Shown here: one piece after another, positions 1-7,855 of the stretch
How the letters are laid out: each line of letters starts with the position of its first letter
Position numbering within the stretch: the stretch's first letter is position 1
Source of the DNA: Streptomyces massasporeus
Lineage (GTDB): Bacteria > Actinomycetota > Actinomycetes > Streptomycetales > Streptomycetaceae
Direction of reading: 5' to 3'
DNA: 64,000 nucleotides
Assembly (NCBI RefSeq): GCF_014648995.1
Contig: NZ_BMSE01000025.1
Span: forward strand, 1-64,000
The notes under the pieces: generated by a model
What the model was told of the DNA's origin: nothing
The model's database searches: none
What the model saw: the letters and a program-made list of their open reading frames with translations, nothing else
Translations under genes and position numbers: made by a program

Positions 1-3000
1 CGGGGGGTTGGGGTGCCGGGTGGGGTGGGGCGTCTGCGGGGAGCGGGGTCGCGTGGGTGGGGGTGGTCGGTACGGGGGCGCCGAGGGGGGAGCGGCGGGG
101 GGTGGGCGAGTGGGTGGTCAGGGTGCGTGAGGGGGGAGGGGGCGTTGCGGGGGTGGGCCGTGTGGTGAGAGGGGCGCCGAGGCCGAGGCGAGGGGGGTGG
201 GGGGTGGTGCTGCGCTGGACCGAGGGTGTGGCGGCCGGGGGTGCGGGTTTGGGCGGCGTGGCCGAGGCCGGGGGCACCGGCTTGGCGGGCTGGACCGTCA
301 CCCGTCGGGTGGAGGGGGTGCCCTGGATGTGAGGTGCTCTGACGGCTCGGGGTGCCATGCTGTGGGGTTGCTCGCCGGGCCGCGGTGCAGGGCTGGGCGC
401 CGCACCGCTGCCGGTGGTGCGGGTGAGTGCGGAGCTGGGGCTGTCGGGCGTCGTACGGCTGGTGATGGCCGGTTGGTGGGGCGACGGGCCGGAGGCGGCC
501 GGGCTGCGCTGGACGGCGGGGAGTCCACTGGGGACGTCGGGGGTTGCGCGCGCTGTCCTGGCGGAGGGTGAGGGGGTGTTCGCGTGCGCGGGGTTGCCGG
601 GGGCGGGGCGTGGCATTTCGGTCGGGGGCGGAGACGTGGGCCCGCCGGGGGGTTGCTGGGCGGGTCCTGCCGTGGGGCGTTGCGGTCCGGCCGGGTCTGT
701 GGGCTTGGCCGGGCCGGCGAGTGGGCGCGCGGGCGCTTCCGTGGCGGGCGGGTGGTGGTCGGCGTGCGTGTCGAACGCCGGGGTCGCGGCCGTCGGGCCG
801 GAGGGGGCCGGAGCTGACGGCACTTGGCCGTTCCCGGGTGTGCTTCGGCCGTGGTCGCGCACCGCATCGCGCCGGACCGCGGTCGCGCGCTGTGCCGGGA
901 CGCCGCCGGATTGGGGCTCCGGGCTGTTGGGCTGCGCTGCGGAGTTGCTGCCGGTCGGTGGGAGGGGCGACCGCTGCACCGAGACGTCAGGGGAGACGGG
1001 TGCCGTGATGCGGCGGTTCCGGTCGGGCTCGGGTGCGGGGGTGCCGGGTGGTGTTGCCGGGCGGAGCGTGTGCCGGACGGAGGTTTGGGCGGAGCCGGGG
1101 GGCGTCGTTCGGGGGCTCCCGCCGGGGTCGGTCGCGGGGATACCGGGCCGTGCTGCCGAGTTGCCGTCGGGCCGGGAGGGCGTGCGCTGCACCGGCACCT
1201 GGGAGCCGGGTCGCGCGCTCTGGGGCCTCGTCGGGATGCGGGGCTGTGCTGCCGAACTGCTGCTTGGCGCCGTGTCCGTTGGCCGGACCGGTATGTCCTC
1301 GGTCGTCCCTGTGGTGCTCAACTCTGGTGCGGTGTCGGCGGGTCGGCCGTCCGAAGCCGGGGCGATGGTGTGCGACTCGGGCGATGCGGCCGTCGGGCTG
1401 GTGGGAACTTGCGCTTGGCTGCCGTCAGTTGCCGCCGGAGCCCGACCCGCCTTGCTGCCCTCGGAGGGCTTGGCCGGTCCGCGTGTCGTCGGCAGCGTCC
1501 GTCGCTGTACCGGAGTCGCTGCCGCCGACGGCCTCGTCAACGACCCCGACCGGGGCGGCTGGTTCGTCGGCACCGGGGTGACTCGAAGTCCTGATGCGGA
1601 CGGCGCGGCAGCAGTGCCGCCGGACGGGGCGCGCGGCGACGCCGAGTGGGTTCCCAGCGCTGAGTCGGGAGCAGGTGGTGTCGAGTCACCCGTCCGCCGG
1701 CCCGGGTGCTCGGGCGTGGCGGCGGGGGATCGCGGCGCAGTCGAGGGAGAGGTCGTGACCGTGGGCGGCGTAGTACTCACACCCGTCCCGCGGCCGGGGG
1801 GTGCGGGATCGGCGGCCGGGGAGCTCAGCGCAGTGGCGGGAAGGGGCCTGACCACGGGCGTCGAAGCGCTCAGGGCCCGGCCCGAGCGCGCGGCACCGGC
1901 AGCAGCAGCCGTGGACGGCGCGGCCGACGGCGTGCCGGTCCGGGCGGGCGAGGGGCCCGGCTGGGTCACCGGGACGGTGCCACGTTCGGTGAAAGGTGCC
2001 GCGCCACGGCTGGTGGAAGGTGCCGCGCCACGGTCGGTGGAAGGTGCCGCACTGCGGCTGGTGGAAGGTGCCGCGCCACGGCCGGTGTCGGCGGGCACGC
2101 CACTGCTGGGAGCCGCGGCCGTGCCACGGCCGGTGGAAGCGGTCAGGGGCGATGTCCTCGCCCCACTCACCGAACCCGGTGACGAGGCAACGGACGCAGC
2201 CGGCGTGCCACGGGCCGCCCGCTGCGCGACCGGTCCGTTCCCGGTGCCCGGGGGACCGCCCGACGTGCCGCCACCCGTCCGCTGCACAACCGGTCCGTTC
2301 TCTGCACCCCGGCGACCACCCGGCGTACCACTGGCCACCCTCTGCACCACGGGCCCGTCCCCGGTGCCCGGGGAACCGCCACGCGTCCGCTGTCCGACAG
2401 GGCTGTTCTCGGCGCCCCGGCGACCACCCTGCACGCCACTGGCCGCCCGCTGCACCACGGGCCCGTTCCCGGTGCCCCGCAGACCGCCCGGCGTGCCGCC
2501 ACGCGTCCGCTGTCCGACAGGGCTGTTCTCGGCGCCCCGGCGACCACCCTGCACGCCACTGGCCGCCCGCTGCACCACGGGCCCGTTCCCGGTGCCCCCG
2601 AGACCACCCCGGGCAGCGCCAGCCACGGCTCCGGCGGCCCCACGTCCCCCGCCAACCCCACGTCCCCCGCCAACCCCCGGCTCCGTCGGCGCAAGCGCGC
2701 GCAACGGCACCGCCGGTGGCCGCTGCGGTACCTGCTCCGAACCCGCCGACGGCACCGACGGCACCAACGGCAGCGCACCCCCGCGGCGTTCGAGGCCCGA
2801 CACCGGGCGGCCCGAGGTCGGGCGCGGTGCGTCGCCCAGGAGGGCACTGGACTGCCCGTCCAGGATCGCGTGGGACGCCATGCCCATGAACGACGGGTTC
2901 TGCCACGTCGGCAACCGCCCGCCGAAGCCCGCGTCCGCGACCCCGGACTCCTGCCCCGAAGCCAGCGCACGCCGGATCGGCGGCAGCCCCGACCAGGAGG

Positions 3001-3172
3001 CGGTCACCACAGGACCGGCACCCGACCCCACGCCCGATACACCCGTACCGGCATCGGACCGCTCCCCGGCCCCGGCTCCCACCTCACCCCCGGACGACAC
3101 CACCTCGCCGTCACCGGAGCCCGAGGCCTCCGTCCCGTTCCCGCGCCCCCGCAACCGCCCCAGGAACCCCAT
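1..3172 (-). CDS. Giant VQR/Pro-Gly-rich repeat protein of the eCIS cluster (partial, runs off left edge)
   Basis: Reading from an ATG at 3172, this minus-strand frame has no stop codon all the way to base 2, at least 1,057 codons; I checked every tta, cta and tca on the plus strand. The N-terminus (MGFLGRLRGRGNG) is followed by a short ordered-looking stretch near residues 80-110 (LPTWQNPSFMGMASHAIL). The rest is low-complexity Gly/Ala/Pro/Arg sequence with short repeats: four VVQR motifs between 2279 and 2580 (two of them in an exact 120-bp duplication), 8-residue GAAPSTSR-type repeats at about 1982-2100, and further VQR motifs near 971, 1181 and 1502. The start lies 4 bp beyond the stop of the gpE-like gene, so it belongs to the tail operon. 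No enzyme domain is visible in the part present. Function unknown; a scaffold, cargo or linker protein of the injection particle is an inference. Reading frames on the opposite strand here look like shadows. Confidence 0.75.
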   Translation of the reverse strand, partial: MGFLGRLRGRGNGTEASGSGDGEVVSSGGEVGAGAGERSDAGTGVSGVGSGAGPVVTASWSGLPPIRRALASGQESGVADAGFGGRLPTWQNPSFMGMASHAILDGQSSALLGDAPRPTSGRPVSGLERRGGALPLVPSVPSAGSEQVPQRPPAVPLRALAPTEPGVGGGRGVGGGRGAAGAVAGAARGGLGGTGNGPVVQRAASGVQGGRRGAENSPVGQRTRGGTPGGLRGTGNGPVVQRAASGVQGGRRGAENSPVGQRTRGGSPGTGDGPVVQRVASGTPGGRRGAENGPVVQRTGGGTSGGPPGTGNGPVAQRAARGTPAASVASSPGSVSGARTSPLTASTGRGTAAAPSSGVPADTGRGAAPSTSRSAAPSTDRGAAPSTSRGAAPFTERGTVPVTQPGPSPARTGTPSAAPSTAAAAGAARSGRALSASTPVVRPLPATALSSPAADPAPPGRGTGVSTTPPTVTTSPSTAPRSPAATPEHPGRRTGDSTPPAPDSALGTHSASPRAPSGGTAAAPSASGLRVTPVPTNQPPRSGSLTRPSAAATPVQRRTLPTTRGPAKPSEGSKAGRAPAATDGSQAQVPTSPTAASPESHTIAPASDGRPADTAPELSTTGTTEDIPVRPTDTAPSSSSAAQPRIPTRPQSARPGSQVPVQRTPSRPDGNSAARPGIPATDPGGSPRTTPPGSAQTSVRHTLRPATPPGTPAPEPDRNRRITAPVSPDVSVQRSPLPPTGSNSAAQPNSPEPQSGGVPAQRATAVRRDAVRDHGRSTPGNGQVPSAPAPSGPTAATPAFDTHADHHPPATEAPARPLAGPAKPTDPAGPQRPTAGPAQQPPGGPTSPPPTEMPRPAPGNPAHANTPSPSARTARATPDVPSGLPAVQRSPAASGPSPHQPAITSRTTPDSPSSALTRTTGSGAAPSPAPRPGEQPHSMAPRAVRAPHIQGTPSTRRVTVQPAKPVPPASATPPKPAPPAATPSVQRSTTPHPPRLGLGAPLTTRPTPATPPPPSRTLTTHSPTPRRSPLGAPVPTTPTHATPLPADAPPHPAPQPP
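1982..2100. repeat. 24-bp tandem repeat within the giant repeat gene
   Basis: About four copies of a 24-bp unit (plus strand core ggtggaaggtgccgcgccac) encode the minus-strand peptide repeat GAAPSTSR/GAAPSTDR. The copies are slightly diverged and keep the frame, as expected for coding repeats. Confidence 0.7.
2391..2630. repeat. 120-bp direct duplication within the giant repeat gene
   Basis: Bases 2391-2510 and 2511-2630 are nearly identical (both begin tgtccgacagggctgttctc). The unit is 40 codons on the minus strand and contains one VVQR and one VGQR motif. The near-identity suggests a recent in-frame expansion or ongoing homogenisation. Confidence 0.8.
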
Positions 3173-3175
3173 CCC

Positions 3176-3334
3176 TCAGCCCTCCGACCCGGCACGCGTC
3201 ACCAGGGACGCGATCTCGTTGGTGAAGCGGCGGCGGTCGTGGTGTTCCAGGTCCAGGATCTCGTCCATGCTCCAGTGGAAGTGGTAGGCGACGTACGCGA
3301 TCTCCTCGTGCAGCCGGTCGGTCGCGTACGTCAC
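3176..3334 (-). CDS. Small gpE-like tail protein (DUF6760 type)
   Basis: A 52-aa protein (VTYATDRLHEEIAYVAYHFH...) of the kind that sits between tail-tube and tape/cap genes in contractile tail clusters. The Tyr/His-rich HEEIAYVAYHFHW stretch and the acidic LDLEHHDRRRF segment are characteristic. I chose the GTG at 3334 because it overlaps the TGA of the upstream gene by 4 bp (GTGA), which implies translational coupling; longer forms would extend into the preceding gene. No membrane segment or catalytic motif is visible. It probably takes part in tail assembly, by analogy with phage gpE; there is no direct evidence for a biochemical role. Confidence 0.75.
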   Translation of the reverse strand: MTYATDRLHEEIAYVAYHFHWSMDEILDLEHHDRRRFTNEIASLVTRAGSEG

Positions 3335-3831
3335 GATTCCCCCAGGCGGCTCCCGCCGAGTTCCACCTCGAAGTGCTCCGCGCAGTGGGGGCACCGCACG
3401 GCCGCGCGGGTGTGCCCCTCCGCGTTGATCTGGCGGTAGAAGTCCTGAAGGAACGCCAGGTCGGAGGCGAACATGTTCTCCACGATCCCGTCGTGGACCA
3501 TCGGCAGCGTGCCGAGCCGGGTGATGACCCGGCCCAGCAGCACCACCGACAGGTACGCCGGGTTCTCCTGGACGCGGACGTCCCGCAGCGGGACCAGTTC
3601 GTCCCTCGCCGTCGACAGGCGCATGACGCCGTCCCGGTGGACGGTGCCCGAGTCGTCGACGTAGCCGCGCGGCAGCTGGAAGGGGAACTCGGTGCGCAGG
3701 TGGTCCTGCGGGAGGAGCGGGGCCTGCGCGGGGGCGGCGGAGTCCGGGACCGCTTCCGGCCCGGGCTCCGCGGCGCCCGGTGCCTCCGGCACGCCCGCGG
3801 CCCCGCCCGCCCTCGCAGCCGTACGCCGCAT
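3331..3831 (-). CDS. eCIS/phage tail assembly-type protein, 166 aa
   Basis: This sits directly after the tube gene: its ATG overlaps the tube TAA by one base. The first 45 residues are Ala/Pro-rich and probably disordered. The body begins near LRTEFPFQLPRGYVDDSGTV, followed by conserved-looking VMRLSTARDELVPLRD and NPAYLSVVLLGRVITRLG segments, and ends with a CPHC zinc-ribbon-like pair. Proteins of this type lie between the tube and gpE-like genes in Streptomyces injection clusters and resemble phage T4-type tail assembly components. The position, tight coupling and length support this; the exact function is not known to me. Confidence 0.75.
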   Translation of the reverse strand: MRRTAARAGGAAGVPEAPGAAEPGPEAVPDSAAPAQAPLLPQDHLRTEFPFQLPRGYVDDSGTVHRDGVMRLSTARDELVPLRDVRVQENPAYLSVVLLGRVITRLGTLPMVHDGIVENMFASDLAFLQDFYRQINAEGHTRAAVRCPHCAEHFEVELGGSRLGES

Positions 3832-4274
3832 TACTCGATGACCAGTTCTTCGAACACGATCGTGACGGTCTCCGTGAGGGCGGCCGCCTCGCCGGCCTTC
3901 ACCGTGCTCGTGTCGATCTTGCTGCACCAGGCGTTGCGCAGGTTGTACCGCTTCACCGGGTTGTCCTCGAAGTCCATCATGATGATCGAGGCGTTCTTGC
4001 GGGCCGTGGCCATCCGGCCGGCGATGGAGTCGTTGATCCACTGGGTGAACGACGCCGACTGGGTCATGCCGCGCACGACGGTGCACTGCCCGTTCTTCTG
4101 CACGCCCGGCAGCAGGGCCACACCGGACCTGCCCTGCGCGGTGTTCTGCTGGTAGGTGATGACGTCCTGCTCGAGGGTGAGGCCGCTGACCTCGGCGAGG
4201 TACTCGACCATCACACCGTCGATCTGGAGGCCGAAGTTGTGTGAGGTGAGGGCGTCACCCGGCTGGAGACTCAT
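3831..4274 (-). CDS. cis1: Inner tail tube protein (T4 gp19 / Hcp-like)
   Basis: A 147-aa protein starting MSLQPGDALTSHNFGLQIDG with the typical tube-protein pattern: an N-terminal beta strand, a loop (ITYQQNTAQGRSGVALLPG), a conserved FTQWINDSIAGRMATARKNASI helix and a C-terminal YNLRNAWCSKIDTS...ETVTIVFEELVIE strand. It would polymerise as hexameric rings forming the lumen of the contractile particle and is the most likely surface for cargo loading. It follows the sheath gene by 69 bp in the same direction. Length and motifs match family members closely. Confidence 0.92.
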   Translation of the reverse strand: MSLQPGDALTSHNFGLQIDGVMVEYLAEVSGLTLEQDVITYQQNTAQGRSGVALLPGVQKNGQCTVVRGMTQSASFTQWINDSIAGRMATARKNASIIMMDFEDNPVKRYNLRNAWCSKIDTSTVKAGEAAALTETVTIVFEELVIE

Positions 4275-4343
4275 GTGTGAAATGTCCTTGTGACAGAGGT
4301 CGTGAGGGGGGTACGAGAGGGCGCGGCCGGGGGCCGGGGGCGG

Positions 4344-5930
4344 TTACTCCTCCAGCTCCCCGTTGCCGCTGGAGAACTGGGCCAGCCGGAAGATCACGAA
4401 CTCGGCGGGCTTGACCGGGGCGATGCCGATCTCGCAGACGACCCGGCCGACGTCGACCGACTCGGGCGGGTTGGTCTCCTCGTCGCACTTGACGTAGTAC
4501 GCCTCCTCGGGCCGCTGCCCGAAGAGCGCCCCGCTGCGCCACTCGTTGACCAGGAACGCCGAGATGTTGCGGCGGATCCGGGCCCACAGGTTGTGGTCGT
4601 TCGGCTCGAACACCACCCACTGGGTGCCGATCAGGATCGACTCCTCCAGGTAGTTGAAGTACCGGCGGATGTTGAGGTAGCGCCAGGCCGGGTCGGAGGA
4701 GAGGGTGCGGGCGCCCCAGACGCGGATGCCGCGGCCCGGGAAGGCGCGGATGCAGTTGACCCCGATGGGGTTGAGCAGGTCCTGCTCGCCGCGGGTGATC
4801 TGGGTCTCCAGGTCCACCGCACCGCGGACGACCTCGTTGGCGGGCGCCTTGTGCACCCCGCGCTCGGCGTCGCTGCGCGCCCAGATGCCGGCGACGTGGC
4901 CGCTCGGCGGAACCAGCCGGGCCTGGCCGCTGGCCGGGTCGAAGGTCTTGATCCAGGGGTAGTACAGGGCCGCGTACTTGGAGTCGTACCCGGCGGTCTC
5001 CTGGCGCCAGACGCGGATCTGGCGGGCGTTCAGGCCCGGCGGCGGGTCGATGACGGCGACCCGGTCGCCCATCAGCTCGCAGTGCGCGATCAGGCCGAGC
5101 TGGACCGCCTTGACGGCCTCCAGGTCGATCGAGCCGCGCTGGTAGGCGGCCATCAGGTCGGGCACCGCGACCATGGAGATCTCGTCGACCGCCTCCAGGC
5201 CGCCGAAGCCCGTGCGGTCGGCGGAGTCGCCGAGGTACTGGGCCGGGCCCGGCTGCGAGGTGCCCGCGCGCTCGGCGGGGGCGGCGGGGGCGGGAGCCGG
5301 GGCCGCCAGGGCCACCGTCTGGTTGTCCGGGCGGGCCAGCTGTGCGGCCGGCGCGGCCTCGGCGACGGTGATGAGCTTGGAGCGCTCCTTGACCTGCGTG
5401 ACGACGTAGTTGCGGCCGCCCTTCTTGGCGGTCACGTCGAACGTCTCGACCGGCTTGCCGTCGTCCTTCACGATCAGCCTGAACCGCTCGGCGGGGCCCT
5501 CGCCCTCGGGGTCCGCGACCTCGACGCTCAGATCGCCCTGTGCCACGGCGGTGACGGAGAACGTGCCGAGCTGCTTCGGCTCGCCCGCGGGCAGCGCGGC
5601 CGGGGCGTTCGAACGGCCGGTGACGGCGGCGGGGCCCTGCTCCGCGTCGACGGGAGCGCCCTCGGCGGAACCGCCCACGCGGACGACGTACGCGGCGGAA
5701 CCGCCGTTGTTGAAGAAGCCGTAGACGGAGTGCGCGAGGTAGTACCCGTCGGTGAACTCACCGAAGGCCGCCACGTACTGCGTCCAGTTGGTCACCAGCG
5801 TCGGCTCGTTCAGGGGACCGGTCGGCGCGAGCCCCACGAAGGCCGCCACCGACGTCCCCACCCCCTCGATCGGGCGCGAGCCGCTGGCCACCTCCTCGAC
5901 GTAGACGCCGGGCGACAGGTAGGACGGCAT
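4344..5930 (-). CDS. cis2: Contractile tail sheath protein
   Basis: The 528-aa product begins MPSYLSPGVYVEEVASGSRPIEGVGTS, the hallmark N-terminus of sheath proteins (PxYxxPGVYxEE). The C-terminal half contains the conserved sheath domain: NPIGVNCIRAFPGRGIRVWGART, then a strand-rich core (WRYLNIRRYFNYLEESIL), ending in the VKPAEFVIFRLAQFSS segment. An Ala/Pro-rich insertion around residues 200-230 is probably a surface linker. The ATG at 5930 is preceded by a good ribosome site (gaggaga); longer readings upstream have no support. The sheath stores the contraction energy of the injection machine and assembles around the tube. It is the first gene of its operon, facing away from the DUF4157 gene. 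Confidence 0.95.
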   Translation of the reverse strand: MPSYLSPGVYVEEVASGSRPIEGVGTSVAAFVGLAPTGPLNEPTLVTNWTQYVAAFGEFTDGYYLAHSVYGFFNNGGSAAYVVRVGGSAEGAPVDAEQGPAAVTGRSNAPAALPAGEPKQLGTFSVTAVAQGDLSVEVADPEGEGPAERFRLIVKDDGKPVETFDVTAKKGGRNYVVTQVKERSKLITVAEAAPAAQLARPDNQTVALAAPAPAPAAPAERAGTSQPGPAQYLGDSADRTGFGGLEAVDEISMVAVPDLMAAYQRGSIDLEAVKAVQLGLIAHCELMGDRVAVIDPPPGLNARQIRVWRQETAGYDSKYAALYYPWIKTFDPASGQARLVPPSGHVAGIWARSDAERGVHKAPANEVVRGAVDLETQITRGEQDLLNPIGVNCIRAFPGRGIRVWGARTLSSDPAWRYLNIRRYFNYLEESILIGTQWVVFEPNDHNLWARIRRNISAFLVNEWRSGALFGQRPEEAYYVKCDEETNPPESVDVGRVVCEIGIAPVKPAEFVIFRLAQFSSGNGELEE

Positions 5931-6173
5931 GCTCTGCTCTCCTCGGGGTACGAGACACGAACACCCCTCACCCTCGCGCGCGCCCGACCGCCGCCGAAAC
6001 GGCCTCCGGTGCCGGAGCGGGGGCAATCCCGTTGCCCGCGAGGGCAGGACCGAAGGTGCCCCCGGACCCCGGCACGGCGGCTCTGCCCCCGCATCTGCCC
6101 TCCCGGCCCTCCCGTGCCGCCGCGCGGGCGGGTACAGCTGACGGGTCGGGAGCAGATCATCGAGGGGAACGCC
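5931..6173. promoter_or_regulatory. Divergent promoter region between sheath operon and DUF4157 gene
   Basis: This 243-bp gap separates the sheath gene (minus) from the eCIS-core gene (plus), so it must hold both promoters and allows co-regulation of particle and cargo. I see the sheath ribosome site and cgagggg before the GTG at 6174, but no convincing -10/-35 pair. Confidence 0.5.
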
Positions 6174-7769
6174 GTGCACGCACACGGAACACGGGGCGGG
6201 CGGGCCGCCGACCGGGACGGCCGCCGCGCGGACGCCCCCGGCGCGCCGGCCCACCGGATGCTGGACCTGCAGCGCATGGCGGGCAACGCGGCCGTGACCC
6301 GCGCCGTCGAGCAGGAGCGGCACGAGCACGACGGGAACTGCGGGCACACCCCCTCCGTGCAGCGCCGCGCCCTGGTGCACGACGTGCTGAACAGCCCGGG
6401 GCAGGGCATGGACGCCGGGCTGCGGACCGAGATGGAAGCCCGGTTCGGCGGAGCCGACTTCAGCGGTGTGCGGGTGCACAAGGGCCCCCTCGCCCAGGAG
6501 TCGGCGGCGGAGCTGGGCGCCAAGGCGTACACCTCCGGGGCCCACATCGTCGAGGGCGCGCCCCTGACCAAGGAGGACTGGGCGCACGAACTCACCCACT
6601 ACCAGGACCAGATGACCGGCCCCGTCCCCGGCACGGACAACGGCGCCGGGGTACGGGTCTCCCAGGAGAACGACTCGGGTGAACGGCACGCCGTGGACAA
6701 CGCCCGGCGGGTGATGAACGGGCCGGTGCCGGCCGTGCAGCGGTCACCGGACGAGGGCACCGCGGGACGGGCCGGCGGTGTGCCGCGGGCGGGGACGGTG
6801 CAGCGCACGGTGTGGACGTTCGACCAGGGCGCCAGCGTCCAGGACGAGCGTGAACGCCCCCACTACCGGTGGCGCAGCGGTGACGACCCGACCGCCCTCA
6901 AGACCTCCGGCGACCTGGGCCTGGACCCCCGGCGCAAGCCCCGGCCCGGTGACCGCTACGACGACGAGACCGAACAGCTCCACAGCAGCGAGAACGTCGC
7001 GTTCTCCACCAAGGGCAGCATCCCGGAGCGGGATCTCGCCCGCCTCACCACGGGGACCAGCCGCGCGGTCGCCGAGGCCAAACACCGCATCGCCACGGCG
7101 CTCCAGCTGCTGAAGGCGGCCGGCGACACCCCCGGCGGTCCGCTTCTGGCCGCTCTGCGGTCGGGCTTCCCCCTGTTCCGCAGCGTCCCGGCCCAGCAGC
7201 TCACGGCCTTCCTGCCGCACATCATCGAGGTCGTCCGGCGCATCCAGACCGGGCTCAACGCCCAGGGCGCGCAGATCGCCCTGGTCGGCAGCGGAGTGCC
7301 CGGCGTCCCGGGCAACGCCACCGCCTGGGTCGACGGGAACCTGTCCGAGAACCTCGCGGGCCTGTTCAACCTCGGCCACCGCAAGACCAGCGAGGAACTG
7401 CCGCCGATGCTGGAGCGCTCCGGCCCCATCCACCTGCTGGAGCGCGGCCAGAACGCCTGGTACATCGTCCACGAGGCCACCCACCGGTTCGCCGGCACCC
7501 TCGACTTCCAGTACAGCCCGTACTTCGAGGAGGTGAAGGAGGACGACTTCCTGGCCACGGCGGACGCGGAGGTGACGGCGGCGATGGAGCCCTCGGTGCT
7601 GGACCGGCGCACGGTGCGTGACCCCAAGGAGTTCACCGGCAAGGACGAGCAGACGTTCCGGCCCAAGCAGGCCAACTGGTACGCCCTCGGCCGGCGCGCC
7701 CTCATGAACGCCGACTCCTACGCCCAGTTCATCCTCACGGCGACCGGGGAGCAGACGCCCCGGACCTGA
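6174..7769 (+). CDS. eCIS-core (DUF4157) protein with C-terminal zincin-like domain, candidate cargo
   Basis: A 531-aa protein from a GTG with cgagggg upstream. Residues 30-60 contain the helix LDLQRMAGNAAVTRAV and a His-rich patch. The DUF4157 domain (about 80-150) has the signature RFGGADFSGVRVH...AKAYTSGAHIV...HELTHYQDQ, with an HExxH zinc motif at 138-142. Three VQR motifs (the first at residues 62-64) flank it. The C-terminal 250 residues are a different module with a second HExxH (HEATH, 433-437) in IVHEATHRFAGTL, typical of a metallopeptidase-like fold. DUF4157 is a recognised marker of eCIS-associated cargo and toxins, and the C-terminal module would then be the effector. The gene faces away from the sheath gene. 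Metalloprotease activity is an inference from motif alone. Confidence 0.85.
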   Translation: MHAHGTRGGRAADRDGRRADAPGAPAHRMLDLQRMAGNAAVTRAVEQERHEHDGNCGHTPSVQRRALVHDVLNSPGQGMDAGLRTEMEARFGGADFSGVRVHKGPLAQESAAELGAKAYTSGAHIVEGAPLTKEDWAHELTHYQDQMTGPVPGTDNGAGVRVSQENDSGERHAVDNARRVMNGPVPAVQRSPDEGTAGRAGGVPRAGTVQRTVWTFDQGASVQDERERPHYRWRSGDDPTALKTSGDLGLDPRRKPRPGDRYDDETEQLHSSENVAFSTKGSIPERDLARLTTGTSRAVAEAKHRIATALQLLKAAGDTPGGPLLAALRSGFPLFRSVPAQQLTAFLPHIIEVVRRIQTGLNAQGAQIALVGSGVPGVPGNATAWVDGNLSENLAGLFNLGHRKTSEELPPMLERSGPIHLLERGQNAWYIVHEATHRFAGTLDFQYSPYFEEVKEDDFLATADAEVTAAMEPSVLDRRTVRDPKEFTGKDEQTFRPKQANWYALGRRALMNADSYAQFILTATGEQTPRT

Positions 7770-7819
7770 CGGCCCCGTGGCATGGCCCGTTCGGTCATGT
7801 CATCGTGCCCCGACGCTTC

Positions 7820-7848
7820 CTGACGCACCGTCGGCCCCCGGCTAGCGT
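7820..7848 (+). promoter_or_regulatory. Candidate promoter for leaderless mRNA of the lectin-like gene
   Basis: ctgacg at 7820-7825 and tagcgt at 7843-7848 are spaced by 17 bp and fit the vegetative -35/-10 pattern. The GTG start lies 7 bp after the -10, so transcription would begin at or next to the start codon; no Shine-Dalgarno sequence is present, which agrees with a leaderless transcript. Confidence 0.45.
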
Positions 7849-7855
7849 CGCGACA

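Noticed and set aside
357..3287. A 976-codon plus-strand reading frame across the left end
   Set aside because: It is the complement of the giant minus-strand gene; it lacks a ribosome site, runs over the gpE-like gene, and the minus frame is open, in register with the tail operon and encodes structured repeats.
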